A stretch of DNA of 64,000 bases. It comes from Cordylochernes scorpioides (taxonomy: Eukaryota > Arthropoda > Arachnida > Pseudoscorpiones > Chernetidae). Position 1 is the stretch's first letter. Every line of letters starts with the position of its first letter. Position numbers and translations under genes: made by a program. Below the pieces are notes generated by a model. That model did no database searches and was not told where the DNA came from. It was given only the letters and a program-made list of their open reading frames with translations. Below are positions 1 to 10,797 of this stretch, piece by piece. The stretch is taken from positions 165,446,573-165,510,572 of the forward strand of contig CP092886.1 of the NCBI GenBank assembly GCA_030710605.1, in the 5' to 3' direction.

Positions 1-38
1 ATGAATAAAGTTCTTATACACACATGGATTGTTTCCAG

Positions 39-214
39 GACCCCGCGATGTCTACATCGGTGGTCTGCTCATCTATGCTCTGGCAGCTTTCCTGATGGCA
101 GCATTCAGGTCTCCCATTACCGCCCTGTTCCTGGCTTCTACAGCAGGCCTCCAGTTCGCAGCTCTGCAGACTCTGCCCTTCATCCTGGTGGCACGCTACC
201 ACCGCATGGATCCG
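39..214 (+). CDS. SLC45-family transporter, penultimate exon (partial gene)
   Basis: Exon after a good 3' splice site (TTTCCAG, ends at 38) and before a GT donor at 215. It reads in frame through GGLLIYALAAFLMAAFRSP and LPFILVARYHRMDP: two hydrophobic helices ending in the YH motif seen late in SLC45 proteins (MATP/SLC45A2 and relatives). SLC45 members are proton-coupled sugar transporters of the major facilitator superfamily, in plasma or organelle membranes. The exon starts after the first base of a codon and ends in phase 0, matching the next exon at 1169, so the two join without a frame change. The upstream exons lie outside the window. Family recalled by motif; the exact paralogue is not determined. 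Confidence 0.8.
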
Positions 215-419
215 GTAGACTCTGTGTCTTCTTCTTCTTCTCAATTCTAGGGCCTAAAAATTAGACATCTTCATGAAGACGATGGGTGTTGATACGCTCT
301 ATTACTGTGTACGTCGCTATTTTTAAGTTATCAATACTATATCTCGTTATAATGTCTAGAAGCGCGAGATTCCAAATTGCAGTACGTTTCTATATACAGA
401 AAAATATTGGCTTCATCAA

Positions 420-560
420 CCAATTTTTTTCAAAATTTAGTTTCCGACGTTTCAATGGCCCGCTCTCACTCTCCTCAGAGCAATGATTGATGAATGAATG
501 ATTACCCTGAGGAGAGTTACAGCGAGTCACTGAAACGTCGGGAACTAAATAAAAATTGGT
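420..560. repeat. Foldback element with two divergent hammerhead cores, in the SLC45 intron
   Basis: Left arm 420-478 and right arm 506-560 are imperfect inverted copies. Each arm carries a hammerhead core: - strand CUGAGGA (478-472) and GAAAC (453-449) then GUC; + strand CUGAGGA (507-513), GAAAC (532-536) then GUC (537-539). The two cores point away from the centre. Stem II is weak in both, so activity is uncertain. Confidence 0.6.
503..545 (+). ncRNA. Hammerhead-like motif, sense strand of SLC45 intron
   Basis: Core CUGAGGA at 507-513 fits CUGANGA. GAAAC at 532-536 is followed directly by GUC and a GGG that can pair with the ACC before the core (short stem I). Stem II has only about three clean pairs (AGU/ACU). 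It may be a relic. Confidence 0.45.
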
Positions 561-737
561 TGAGAGATGTACCATATATCTCACAAACAAACTTTAAACC
601 AACAAATTATCTTCATTTTTATATTTAGTATGAAATTCGGCGATCTTTCATAAAACTTATCTCTCTACAATATACCTAATGAAAAGCAGATCTCTCGAAA
701 GCTATCGTAAATATTGAGGCTGCCTGGCCGGCATTCA

Positions 738-843
738 TATTTCTTGAAAATGAAGATACTTCGGCCAGTAAATCTTTTTATTACCTCGACGTCGAGGTAA
801 TAAAAATATTTACTGGCCGAAGTATCTTCATTTTCAAGAAATC
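738..843. repeat. Near-perfect palindrome of foldback family B
   Basis: Two 53-base arms meet at 790/791 (CCTCGAC|GTCGAGG). The arms carry the family B sequence found again at 24.0, 25.0 and 37.4 kb. There the same GTCGAGG follows the hammerhead GAAAC, so this copy consists only of the part from the cleavage triplet onward, in two opposed copies. Confidence 0.75.
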
Positions 844-1168
844 TCGAAAGATAATCCACAATTTTATAATAAATAGAAGAAAAAAAAAAACGTAGCTATT
901 GCACTCTGGAATCTCGCACATTTCAAATTAGGCGTATGATATAGCTTCTATCAAAACTTTAAATGTGCTCTGAATTCTCTTTCTGTATGTATTGAAAAAG
1001 GTCGCATTTATTTGTCATTACACTGCTGGTATTTTAAAGATAACTTTTCGCTAAATTTAAATATTTGGGTTGAGGGGGAGGGTGTTAAAGTTCGTGTAAA
1101 GCGATCATATTTACTACTGAGATGACTGCCAGCCCGCAAGTAAAATGTTATTGTATTGTCGTGGGCAG

Positions 1169-1336
1169 AGCTACGAGGGCCGCGGGCTGGGCGCCGACAT
1201 GGGCGTCCTCAGCAGCACGGTGTTCCTGGCTCAGGAACTGCTCAACCGCCAGGTGGGCCACGGGCTCCTGCTCTACGTCCTGGCTCTCTGCAGCGGCCTG
1301 GCCGTCATCACGGCGCGGTTTGTCACCTACATGTGA
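1169..1336 (+). CDS. SLC45-family transporter, terminal exon with stop
   Basis: Starts right after GGGCAG (1163-1168) in phase 0, as the donor at 215 requires. The reading begins SYEGRGLGADMGVLSSTVF, continues through a last transmembrane helix, and ends FVTYM and TGA (1334-1336). The RG.G.D...LS...FLAQ pattern followed by a final helix is the typical C-terminus of SLC45 proteins. The exon is far more GC-rich than its surroundings, as expected for real coding DNA here. Together with 39-214 it gives about 115 residues of the C-terminal half of the transporter. Confidence 0.82.
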   Translation, partial: SYEGRGLGADMGVLSSTVFLAQELLNRQVGHGLLLYVLALCSGLAVITARFVTYM

Positions 1337-1569
1337 CCTGGCAGATCTCCTCGACAAACCTTTGCTAGTGTTCTACTCATGTATTTAATCCGGTTTATTT
1401 GGAAATGCAAGCATTTTACGCATGTATATTTACTTATACGACACACAATAACGATAACTACACTCATAGACAAAACTTAAGGAAGTGGAAAGTCTTCAAT
1501 GTCGCCGGTCATTTTTTTTTAAGGAGACAGAGGAAATGTTGTTTACACTTGGTTACCTCGTGTGTCTTC

Positions 1570-1575
1570 AATAAA
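1570..1575 (+). terminator. Polyadenylation signal of the SLC45-like gene
   Basis: AATAAA 234 bases after the stop codon, followed by a short T-rich stretch. This gives a 3' UTR of about 260 bases ending near 1595. Confidence 0.7.
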
Positions 1576-1595
1576 AGTCACTGTGTATCAAATAT

Positions 1596-2006
1596 CTTTT
1601 AGAGTTATTGTATGAATCACGATATGCATGCTAATAGGTAAAAAATTCTCAAGTTTTGTCCATGAATGTACTTATTTTGATAGAAATAAAAATTCGATAT
1701 GTGTTTTTCTTTATATATTTAATATAAGTAAGGTTCGTTATTAAAAAAATAATGTGAATGCAATTATAGACGCAACACCACAATATAGGACGCTATTTTT
1801 TTGCAGATATCGATATTGTTTTTGAGGGATTCAAGTCATTATTTTTTTACTTGTTTTTTCACTTTTAAATGCTCTCAATGTGAAATTTTATATGTATTTT
1901 CTTTCTACTAATTATAGAGTTAATAAATATTTTTTGAACTTTCTAACTCTCTGATTTTAATTTTGATAAACAAATTTAAACTTCTAAAATTAAACTGGAC
2001 ATTTGA
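1596..2006. other. AT-rich intergenic DNA
   Basis: No gene, RNA or recognisable repeat seen between the SLC45 3' end and the mariner relic. Confidence 0.6.
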
Positions 2007-2905
2007 ATGGTTTTCACGATTTTAACTGGACGAACAAGCGTCAAGGATGATCTACACGCTGGCAGACCTTTATCGATAAGAAACCCCGAAAATGCCCTCA
2101 AAATCAAGTCATCGATCAAAGAAAACCCAAGAATAACTATCAGAGAGCTATCAGAAGACTTGAATATCTCTTTTGGAACAGGCCAAACCATCACAAAGAA
2201 TGATCTGCATCTTAAATGATCCCCGGCTAAATTTGTCCTACATCTCTTAACGAATGAGCAGAAAGAGCATCGCAAAGAAACGGGCAAAAACATGGTCGAA
2301 ATGTTTAATTCTGAACCCCATTGGCTCAAAAATGTTATCACGGGAGATGAAACATGGGTGTACGGATATGATTCCGAGACTAAGAGGCAATCAAACCAGT
2401 GACTAGAGCCTGGAGAACCAAGATTCAAGAAAGCAAGGATAATCAAATCGAAGCTTAAGTGTCTTCTTATTACTTTCTTTGATATAAAGGGATTGGTACA
2501 CTATGAATTCGTGCCCGAGGGTCAGACCATCAATCAACATTACTATCTTGATGTATTGCGACGTTTAAGGGAGGCAATGCGTCAGAAACGACCCGAAAAA
2601 TGGCATCAGAAAAATTGGCTCTTGCATCATGACAACGCACGGCCACATACGGCCGTCACTGTACAACTCTATTTGGCTAACCACGGAATTGCTTTACTAC
2701 CCCAGCCACCCTATTCTCCTGAACTTGCTCCAAACGACTTTTTACTTTACCCCAAATTAAAAAAAGTCCTAAAAGGACGTCGATTTGACACAATACCTGA
2801 AATAAAGGAGAATACGAAGAATATTTAGAAAAGCCTGAAAGATGAGGATTTTCAGAGGTGTTTTGATATCTGAAAAAAAAGGATGGAACAAGTGTATAGA
2901 TAGTG
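2007..2905 (+). pseudogene. mariner (Tc1/mariner DD34D) transposase, dead copy
   Basis: The reading frames together resemble a mariner transposase. An N-terminal helix-turn-helix part (SVKDDLHAGRPLS, 2007-2219) ends at a TGA. The catalytic part shows GDETWVYGYD near 2346 (first Asp), HHDNARPHTAV (second Asp, about 2625) and YSPELAPNDF (third Asp, about 2720), which fits DD34D. It is broken by stops at 2217 and around 2400 and by a stop before the usual C-terminus (2826). Transposases of this kind cut and paste DNA at TA sites. No clear terminal inverted repeats were found. It is an old immobile relic. Confidence 0.85.
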
Positions 2906-3164
2906 ACGGTGATTATTTTAAGAAATTTTAAATAAAACTTTATTATACTTTTGTATTTCTTTAAATATTTAGAATTCCTGGAAATTATTGATCACACGAT
3001 GTATATTCCCCAAAATTGCATGTTCTCAGACAACACATTTTTATCAATTTACAAATATTTCTCTTTTTCCCTCAACATAATGAAAAAAATTTTTTTTTAT
3101 TCAATTTGATAAAATAATATCATTAAGCCATAAAAGGAAGTAAAAATGTGAGATTTTTTCAAAA
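2906..3164. other. AT-rich spacer
   Basis: No feature seen. Confidence 0.5.
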
Positions 3165-3325
3165 TTCGTTCTCAAGCCTTTTTAGTTGTCATACCGACAG
3201 AAAGATGGCAGCACTTACTCGAGATGAAAATTGGATTTTTAACTTTATAAAACTTGACGTTCATTTTAAGTAAGTGTTGCCATCTTTCTGTTGGTATGAA
3301 AACTAAAAAAGCCTTAAGAACGATA
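3165..3325. repeat. Hairpin MITE
   Basis: About 55-base inverted arms (around GTTCTCAAGCCTTTTTAGTT and its complement near 3300-3322), each including the AAGATGGCA / TGCCATCTT block, around a short AT-rich centre. It has no coding capacity. Confidence 0.65.
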
Positions 3326-3385
3326 TATATTAATGCATAATTCGATATAATATGATATATAAATAATGTGTATTATTATACATAT

Positions 3386-3560
3386 TGAGGAATGGTATAA
3401 ACCGTAGATTTTTGATAGCCGCAACCTGGGTTCGAATTCCGCATTGGGAACTTTTGTGTGAAAAAAAAAAGCTTAAAATGGTCTCCAATATTTGCAAAAG
3501 TAGTCGCTAACTACCCATCATGGTTATCATGGCCTGTACCACGTGTACTTGGGTTAAATG
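3386..3560 (+). repeat. tRNA-derived SINE (family F), degenerate copy
   Basis: It keeps the B-box-like GGTTCGAATTCC (3429-3440) and the 3' block GTAGTCGCTAACTACCCA...TGGCCTGTACCACGTGTACT shared with the copies at 6.7, 58.1, 58.5, 61.6 and 63.8 kb. The middle is shortened. Confidence 0.65.
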
Positions 3561-3912
3561 AATACATTAAATAGAGCACGCCATTTGTATGTGAGAATCG
3601 AAACTACAGGGTGATCTAAAATCTTGCAAAACTTTAAAAATCAATAATTGCGCAAATATTTGGGCTCTGTGGTAGGCACCATTATGTTAAGGATGCAATG
3701 GGGGCTTTTATATATTTCTCTCAACGACAGGAACCTTCCACCTATGGAGAATCCTCGTACCTACAAGGCTCTCTCTCTCTCTCTCCTAAAACTCTCTTCC
3801 TTTCAATTATAAGATACTCTATATAATACAAATGGAAACAACAAAACGCGAATGCTTCTTTTCACAAATAAATCAAACTTCTACTGCCCTTACTGCGATG
3901 AAAAAATATATT

Positions 3913-3960
3913 GGAAGGGCTTGGATCATCAGTGGTGAACCTTTCCAGCGATTTCACCAA
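3913..3960 (-). ncRNA. Family D structured core, diverged copy
   Basis: On the - strand this holds GAAAU, CUGAUGA and the two interlocking stems of the 18 kb copy, with substitutions in both stems that mostly keep pairing (UUGGU/UCCAA; GGAAAGG/CCCUUCC). Confidence 0.5.
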
Positions 3961-4079
3961 TTCAATCTGCAAGATTGATTTTTTTAGAGCTCTAATACTG
4001 TATTGGATCATTCTGCTTTTATATGCAACACTGAATGGTTGAATCTTAGAAATGGTATTTAAGCCAACTATTCTCGCCT

Positions 4080-5165
4080 AATTGAACTTGTATCCTCTCA
4101 CCTACTAAACCCTTTCTCTTAAAGGACTCTCTGAGATACAGGATACTTATATTTGGAGGATCCTTTCCCATAAAGAAACCTCTCACCTAAAGGACCCTCT
4201 CACGTACAGGATCTTCTTACATACAGGATCCATTCTCCTCAGGAGGATACTCTCAAATACAGACCCTCTCAACCATAGGAGCCTATCATCTATAGAATCC
4301 GCCCACCTATATGGCCCTCTTGCCCACCTATTGAATATTTTCACTCAGAAGACCCTCTCACCCAAAAAATAATCTCACCTACAGAACATTTTCGCCGACT
4401 GGATCGTCCTGTAAATGAGAGTGTTCTGTAGGCGACAGGATCCAGTAGATGAGAGGATCACTTAGGTGAGCGAGCCTTTAGTTGAGAAGAATCTGTAGGT
4501 GAGCTGATCCAGTTGTAAAGACGTCTGTGTAGGTGTATGAAAGGGTCGTATAGGTGAGAGGTTCTTCTAGATACAAATGTCCTGTAGTTGAGAAGATATT
4601 GTAGGTGAGAAGATATTTTAGCGGAGAGGTCTTGTAATTGAGAGGTTCCATCTCAAATACTGGATACCCTCTCACCTACATCTCCCTTTACTTGCAGGAT
4701 ACATGCATTTCTCGAGATCCTCTCACTTTCAGAATACTTTTACCAATAGGGTTGTTTAACCTACAAAACTCAATCTCCTACAGGATCATTTCGGCTACAG
4801 AATCCTCTGAGCAACTGGATACTCTCACCTATAACTGCCTTTCATCACCAAGACCCTTTCACCCTCAAGAATCTCTCATCTATAGATCCATCACATAAAT
4901 GATGTGTTCTCACCTGAGGAATCTTCTCACCTATATGGCCCTCTCACCTACAGTATATATTACCTTCAGAACCCTCTCACTTAAAGGATTCTTTCACATA
5001 CATGATCTTCTTACATACAGGATCCATTCACCTACAGGATCCTCTAATCAACTGAACGCTCTCAACTATGAGATCCTCTCACCTATAAAATCCTACCACC
5101 AATAGGGTTGCATTACCTACAAGATCCTCTCAATTACCAGACCCTCAAACCTGCAGAAATATCTC
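4080..5165. repeat. Degenerate minisatellite, orientation switching
   Basis: About 1.1 kb of imperfect ~20-base units close to CTCTCACCTACAGGATC. Units run forward at 4080-4395, reversed at 4410-4665 (GTAGGTGAGAGGATC) and forward again to about 5160. Open frames across it are translations of the repeat. Confidence 0.8.
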
Positions 5166-5309
5166 AACAACTTTGGGTGGGCTGCAGAGGAGAAGCAATG
5201 GGAGCCCGGGTAGGTGATCCACGAAGGAGAAAGCGGCGTCGTCGCGAATAACCGGAGGGGTCAAGCGCGACAATATACTCATGTCTCCTATTGGCGATTA
5301 ATTGTATCG

Positions 5310-5360
5310 TGTTTTCTCCTGTAGAGGGGCTTTCGTGCCCGAAAGCTAGATATTTGTGAA
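5310..5360 (+). ncRNA. Possible hammerhead relic (family I)
   Basis: CUGUAGA (one mismatch to CUGANGA), a GGGC/GCCC stem II, then GAAAG CUA. The general design matches family B. The A6 position is lost, so it is probably inactive. Confidence 0.3.
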
Positions 5361-5861
5361 TTAAAGACTTTGAAAAGAAACGTTTCCCTGAAGACTGATA
5401 TTTTCACCTTAATATTGAAACAAGGAGTTATTTTTATTGAAATATAAGTGTTTTTATTTTGATTATAACTAAGTGAAATAGATATTATGGCAAAGAGGGA
5501 GATAGACCTAAAACAAGCTATTTAGAGTTTGTCAGTCTACATGGTCTGGCGCTATCCTCTGGTGCGGTTCAATGATAGGACTCTTATGTTTCAGCAGAAT
5601 GCAAACTTCGAAAACAGACTTTCCTAGAGGACAGTATGACTTTACAAGTCTTCACGACATTCACGGCAGTGAGTGGAAGGAAGTAACACCCAAAATGCGG
5701 AATCAAGCCATGTTTCTGAGGTTAACCTCATGAATTTACTCCTTCTTGGGATATCTTCTATATCACTGCCAAACTTACAACACTGCAGTGATGCGTCCTC
5801 TCATTATCCAGTTTCCTTAGTAATACCATCTTCATTATATATATATATAAATAGTATTTAT
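5361..5861. other. Unassigned stretch
   Basis: No gene recognised. 5168-5300 is more GC-rich than its surroundings and may be a retroelement fragment, but no domain can be read. Confidence 0.4.
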
Positions 5862-6086
5862 ATTTAATTAAAAAGGCATATATTGGATCAAAATATCATT
5901 TATTTTACCAATATTTCAGTTGGCTGAACGCCACCCTTTATCAAGGTATTATAACAATAATTATATGTTTATATAACAATAGTTAAAATGTTATAATACC
6001 TTGATAAAGGTTGGCGTTCAGCCAACTGAAATATTGGTAAAATAAATGATATTTTGATCCAATATATGCCCTTTTAATTAAATATT
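5862..6086. repeat. Foldback element, family A
   Basis: Inverted arms of about 100 bases. Each carries, reading outward, a variant hammerhead-like block (CCTTGATAAAGG, stem, CUGAAAUAUUGG) and then AATATATGCC and TTAATTA at the tip. The same family forms the large palindrome at 39.3 kb. Confidence 0.75.
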
Positions 6087-6640
6087 TATATATTTATGGA
6101 TTTGTCTATTTTCAAAGTAATTTATATATAAATATATATTGAATATATAAACATTTTTAATCCCAACGAATATATATGATTATTATTAATATATTTTAAA
6201 CTCTGATTAAATAATTTCAGATTTTTTTTCTCAATGTCATATTTATAAATCTACACCCACTCCTAATATAAGCAAAGAGCCTTTTTTTGTTATCGAAGAT
6301 GTATTTATGAAACTATATACAAGTTTTATATTTAGATATTTCAAAAATATATATTTATATAGTTACATTAAAAAGCAACTCGTATAAATTAAAAGCACTT
6401 TAAAGAAACAGAATTTCACTAATATAACAAGATATGAATACACCTAATTATTGTTGTATATATATTTTAAGTTTAATTAATTAATTGTTCCCACAGAGTA
6501 TGTGTTTAAGATCACAGGTAAATAGGTGCTAACCGTAAGAAAAAAAAAAGTTTCTCTTTGTTTACTATGTTATAAGTTTTTCTTTACTTTTGTTCTATCT
6601 CTTGTAAATCAATAAAGATAATGTTTGATTAATATTCTTG
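6087..6640. other. AT-rich spacer
   Basis: No gene seen. Parts of 6118-6340 resemble 8090-8310 (diverged duplicate). Confidence 0.5.
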
Positions 6641-6685
6641 GAATCAGTTTATTTAAAGTTTAAGCAAAGTCAACAATTAAATTTC

Positions 6686-6999
6686 GGGGGGTCGGTGGAA
6701 GGCTGGTTAAACCGTTTGGTTTGCGACCACTACGACCCGGGTTCGATTCCCGCATTGGACACTTTTTTTCTGATTAAAAAAAAAAATGCTCCAATGGCCC
6801 CGATTCTTGTAAAAGTCCAACCCCACCAGCGAGTGCAAGTAACCAAACGGGGCTCTGGCACATTTGTAAGTGCAAAGTCGAACTGTTTTTCGCATCTGTA
6901 GACATGTGGTGCGCTTACAGTAAAAGCAGTCGCTAACTACCCACCATGATTATCATGGCCTGTACCACGTGTACTAGGGATAATTAAAAAATAAAAAAT
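6686..6999 (+). repeat. tRNA-derived SINE, family F, full-length copy
   Basis: 5' tRNA-like head: A box TGGTTAAACCG (about 6704) and B box GGTTCGATTCC (6740-6750). Then an oligo-A/T stretch and a unique body ending GTACTAGGGATAATTAAAAA. SINEs are copied by LINE machinery from a pol III transcript. There is no coding role; the 87-residue frame across it is chance. Confidence 0.85.
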
Positions 7000-7049
7000 A
7001 AATATAAGCTTTCGGTAGGCATATCAAGATTTTCTGTATGATTGTATTC

Positions 7050-7092
7050 TGCATGATTAGAAGAATTAATAAAATTGTTTAAATTGTCAAGA
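7050..7092 (+). repeat. Non-LTR 3' tail fragment
   Basis: ATGATTAGAAGAATTAATAAAATTG and the flanking bases match the 3' end of the non-LTR copy at 21.8 kb. Confidence 0.4.
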
Positions 7093-7224
7093 TTTTCTGT
7101 AAAGCGGTTTGTGTTTTTACCTCATTAAAATGTTATAATATTTCTTAGTGCCATTTTCTCAAGATAATATTTACATAGTACATTTTGAAAAAAATAGTAC
7201 AAATGTGATATTGTACTGGGATAA

Positions 7225-7520
7225 GGTGCATAATTATGAAAAAAGGAATCTCCTTATCGTGTAACTGAAAGTTGCTGATGGCTTGCGCCATCTATTGGAA
7301 TAAATATCAACTATTTTCGTTGATTTTTAATTCTTCCAGAATTGGCCAAATACCTATTCTTGATTAATCAAGAAAAGCTAACCACGGACGCGTTTCCAAT
7401 GGCTATTTGGCCAATTATGGAATAAATAAAAATCAACGAGAATAGTTGATATTTATTTCGATAGATGGCGCAAACCATCAGCAACTTCAGTTGCACGATA
7501 AGGAGATGCCTTTTTTCATA
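7225..7520. repeat. Foldback element, family C, with hammerhead half
   Basis: Inverted arms (ATCTCCTTATCGTG... and its complement near 7500). The left half carries, on the - strand, GAAACGCGUCCGUGG: the 3' half of a hammerhead with stem III ACG/CGU and a GUC triplet. The CUGANGA half is degraded here but intact in the related copy at 49.2 kb. Confidence 0.65.
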
Positions 7521-7708
7521 TTACATTTTATAAAGACATATTGGCGGCATCAAATATTATATCTTAAGTGAGGTGAGTGCAGAATCAATATATTCCAAAG
7601 AGCGCCTTGGGTTGTTTAAGTATCGAAATGATTATATATTGCCACGTAGAAAATTAGGGAAGACAAACTTCAGGATGAGACAGAAATTTATTTAAGACAA
7701 AAACAATG

Positions 7709-7888
7709 AATGATAAACAAAAGATAAGGAATGAGGGAAGTTTACAGAATAGTAAAATATAAACATAAAAAATGATACTATGTTAATACAAGTGTAAAAT
7801 GATAAACAAAAGATAAGGAATGAGGGAAGTTTACAGAGTAGTAAAATATAAACATAAAAAATGATACTATGTTAATACAAGTATAAAA
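7709..7888 (+). repeat. 89-bp tandem duplication
   Basis: Two almost identical direct copies (starting GATAAACAAAAGATAAGG at 7712 and 7801). Non-coding. Confidence 0.85.
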
Positions 7889-8660
7889 TGATAAATACTT
7901 CTCTACAATATATATATTTGAAACTCCAACTATGTATATACTCTTTCTTTAGTGTTATATATATCTTACTGTATACGCATAGTATCCATAAAACTTCAGA
8001 AGTGAAAATGAATTGATTGAAAACATTATAATATGATTCGTTAACGATACATAGACGGATACAATTTTTTGGAAGAAATTTCAGTCGTAGTATAAATATT
8101 GAATATATTAACCTTTAATCTCCCAACGAATATACATATATGAATATTTATTGATATATTTTAAACTCTGAGTAAATAATTATATATATTTTTTCTTCTC
8201 AATGTCATATTTATAAATCTACACCCACTTCATATAAGCAAAGAGCCTTTTTTTTGCTATGGAAGATCGATTTATGAAACTACATACAAGTTTTTATATT
8301 TAGATTTTTGAAATATATATATTTGTATATTTACATTAAATACTTTAAATATTAAAAAATTAAGTTTCTCTTTCTTCACACACATAAAAAAAAAGTTTTC
8401 ACTCGTGTTTATAAACAGATAATATGAAGTAAAATATTATATCATTAAAGGAAGATATTCTAATTTCTAAAATTAGTCTTCGCATATATACATTGTAATC
8501 TTTGGTCAATTTTTTTTCAAATTTTTACTTATATTAATATGTGTGTGGATATCGTTCAAGTAAAAAAAGGAGGAAATTTTAAAATTAGGAAAAATTAGTT
8601 ACACATTCCAATTGAAAAATTCGAATGAAATATATAACATAATTTTTAAAAAATAAAAAA
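7889..8660. other. AT-rich spacer
   Basis: No gene; includes a diverged duplicate of 6118-6340. Confidence 0.5.
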
Positions 8661-8754
8661 ATTGTAGAACGACATTTGAAAATTATCCCGCATGTGTTTC
8701 TTTTGAACGAAAAATCGAAATTTATTTTAAGGAGAAATAACGATTATTTCTAAC
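8661..8754 (+). repeat. Left half of a MITE split by a LINE
   Basis: ATTGTAGAACGACATTTGAA through TTTCTAAC is the inverted complement of 10091-10185. The MITE is interrupted at TAAC. Confidence 0.85.
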
Positions 8755-9980
8755 TAGATAGTTTTGTAGCTGTCGGACGTGCGTCGCTTGGCTCTGCTAA
8801 CTCCGGTAAGCTTTGTTTATAAAACTTCTTCCTTACCTGTTATAAAACAAAATTTTTATATATAAATAGCTTAAATCAAAAATAATATCAACTTTTGATC
8901 GGCAATTGCTGTTTGAATTTTCGAAGGTTTATTATTAAATATGTAAAAATTTGAAAATGAATGCTCTAATTGTAGAACGATTAGATGAACTATTCAAATA
9001 TTCTACGGATAAATTTGATAACAATCAAAAAACATTAAATAAACAAGATATAGGATATTTAAGGGGAACAATAAAACAGATAAAGGATAATAAAACAGAA
9101 TCTCTTAAAATTGATCAGAAAATAAACAAAATCGAAGAATGTATGCAAAATAACTTTACGGTAATCAATAACGATTTATCAAAGATAATTGGGAAGGGTT
9201 TAAGTAAAGATTCGTATGCAGAAGTGGCTAAAAACAAAGATTACTTACTTACACAAAAAGTTCGACAAAATACTAAGGAACAAACCATTATTATAACAGC
9301 TAATGAAAATCAAGCAATATCACAGGTACAACAAAAGGTAAATGAGGGTATCAAATTTCTTAGACAAGAGGGCAATAAAACAAGAATCAATAGAATAATA
9401 AATACAAGAAAAGGGAAGATCCTTAAACTGCCTAATGATCAGAATATAGACCAACTAATTGAAAGTTTCAAGAAGTTTGACGAAATCAACCAAATCAGCA
9501 AAATATATAAGCCAAAACTAAGAGATCCTACAATTTTGGTTAAGTCGATTAACAAAATAACAGATCTAACAAATTTGGTAACGATATTCTGTGAGATGAA
9601 CCCAGAACTTGCTGGGCTAAATAATGAGATCAAGGTCTTATTTCAAATCTGTAAAGGCTGAGCAAGATGTAGTTCTGAGGGTCTCCCCGGGGGCCTATGC
9701 TATTATTAAAAAACTTGGCAAAATATATACTGATATCCAACGGTGCGATATTAGGGATAAAGTGCTTGTTGATCAAGGCCAAAACTGTTATTTATTTCAC
9801 CCTGGACATCGGACCAGAAACTGCCAAAATATAAAAAATTGACATCGAACGTTTAATTTTAATGATTTCCGTTGTTCAATTGTATTAATTGTATATAATT
9901 TGAAATATACACGCAATTATCCAAATTGTGGATATGGCGTGTCTCTCCCAACTGTTAAATAAAATAAAATAAATAAATAA
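8755..9980 (+). mobile_element. Internally deleted non-LTR retrotransposon (ORF1 plus 3' UTR only)
   Basis: A 5' leader, ORF1, and immediately the 3' UTR. The 3' UTR (ACATCGAACGTTTAATTTTA... CAATTATCCAAATTGTGGAT...) is the same as that of the RT-bearing copy at 34.1-35.3 kb on the other strand. ORF2 (endonuclease and RT) is absent. The element is flanked by TAAC (8751-8754 and 9978-9981), the likely target duplication within the MITE. Confidence 0.75.
8951..9842 (+). pseudogene. LINE ORF1 protein, frameshifted near its zinc knuckle
   Basis: 236 codons from ATG 8951 to TGA 9659-9661, rich in Lys, Asn and Gln. It is probably coiled-coil early on, with an RRM-like central part as in many ORF1 proteins (inferred). 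The end continues in another frame to 9842, where a damaged CCHC knuckle shows as CYLFHPGHRTRNC. The two frames overlap at 9624-9661, so one indel separates them. ORF1 proteins bind element RNA; without ORF2 this copy could move only in trans. Confidence 0.7.
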
Positions 9981-10185
9981 CCTTAGGGATGAAGTATGAA
10001 AAGATGAATTGTGAAGAGTAATGATAAACGGAAAAAGAAACCGTTTATCATTACTCTTCACAATTCATCTTTTCATACTTCATCCCTAAGGTTAGAAATA
10101 ATCGTTATTTCTCCTTAAAATAAATTTAGATTTTTCGTTCAAAAGAAACACATGTGGGATAATTTTCAAATGTCGTTCTACAATC
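9981..10185 (+). repeat. Right half of the split MITE
   Basis: Starts with a near-perfect palindrome (CCTTAGGGATGAAGTATG... back to CATACTTCATCCCTAAGG near 10091), then the inverted copy of 8661-8754. A relative is at 59.74-60.0 kb. Confidence 0.85.
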
Positions 10186-10797
10186 ATAAGCCGCATTATA
10201 TTGTATTATAAATAAAAAATATCGTTAAAATTTATTGAAGATAAACAATAAGTTTTCCACCGAGCTGAGATCTAATGGCTGGGCTGCAGAGCGACGGTTT
10301 CGTCTGTGGGGTTGGCGGGGGTCGTACCTAGAAAACTCCTTCAACACAAAACAATGCTGGTTAAAATAAGTAAATCCATTTCTAATGTTATAAATTTAAA
10401 TTCAAAATTGTGTTTTAGAAACTATCTGTTTAAAGTTTATATGTTAATTTTGTAATTATTCTTATTTTTTTTAATTCATAGAAACATTTTTCTGGCAGAC
10501 ATGTATATTCAATTTTTTATCATCATCATTAAGGATTTTTTTTCTCTGTTAGTTATCAAATCATTTGCAATTGTAGTTATTTATATTTTTGTTTTGTTGT
10601 GTTCCTTTTTAAGCAATAAAATATATAGAACTAAGGTGTAATATTCAATTCAAGCATATAGAACCAAAATCGATTCATTTTTAAAACAAAGCAAAATCAA
10701 AAGCTTATACAACTTTCACTTTTTAATACACTATCATAAACTGAATTTTAAAATATAGGATGAAAATATAGAAATCCATTTTGAATCTGTTAATAAT
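10186..10797. other. AT-rich spacer with a small GC-richer patch
   Basis: 10260-10335 is GC-rich and contains a short ATG frame, but no splice-bounded exon can be defended. Confidence 0.4.

Noticed and set aside
6638..6901. 87-codon frame, with a similar one at 58472-58735
   Set aside because: Both run through the tRNA-derived SINE; the shared peptide reflects the repeat, not a gene.
10260..10335. GC-rich patch with short ATG frame
   Set aside because: Only about 18 codons, with no matching splice sites.
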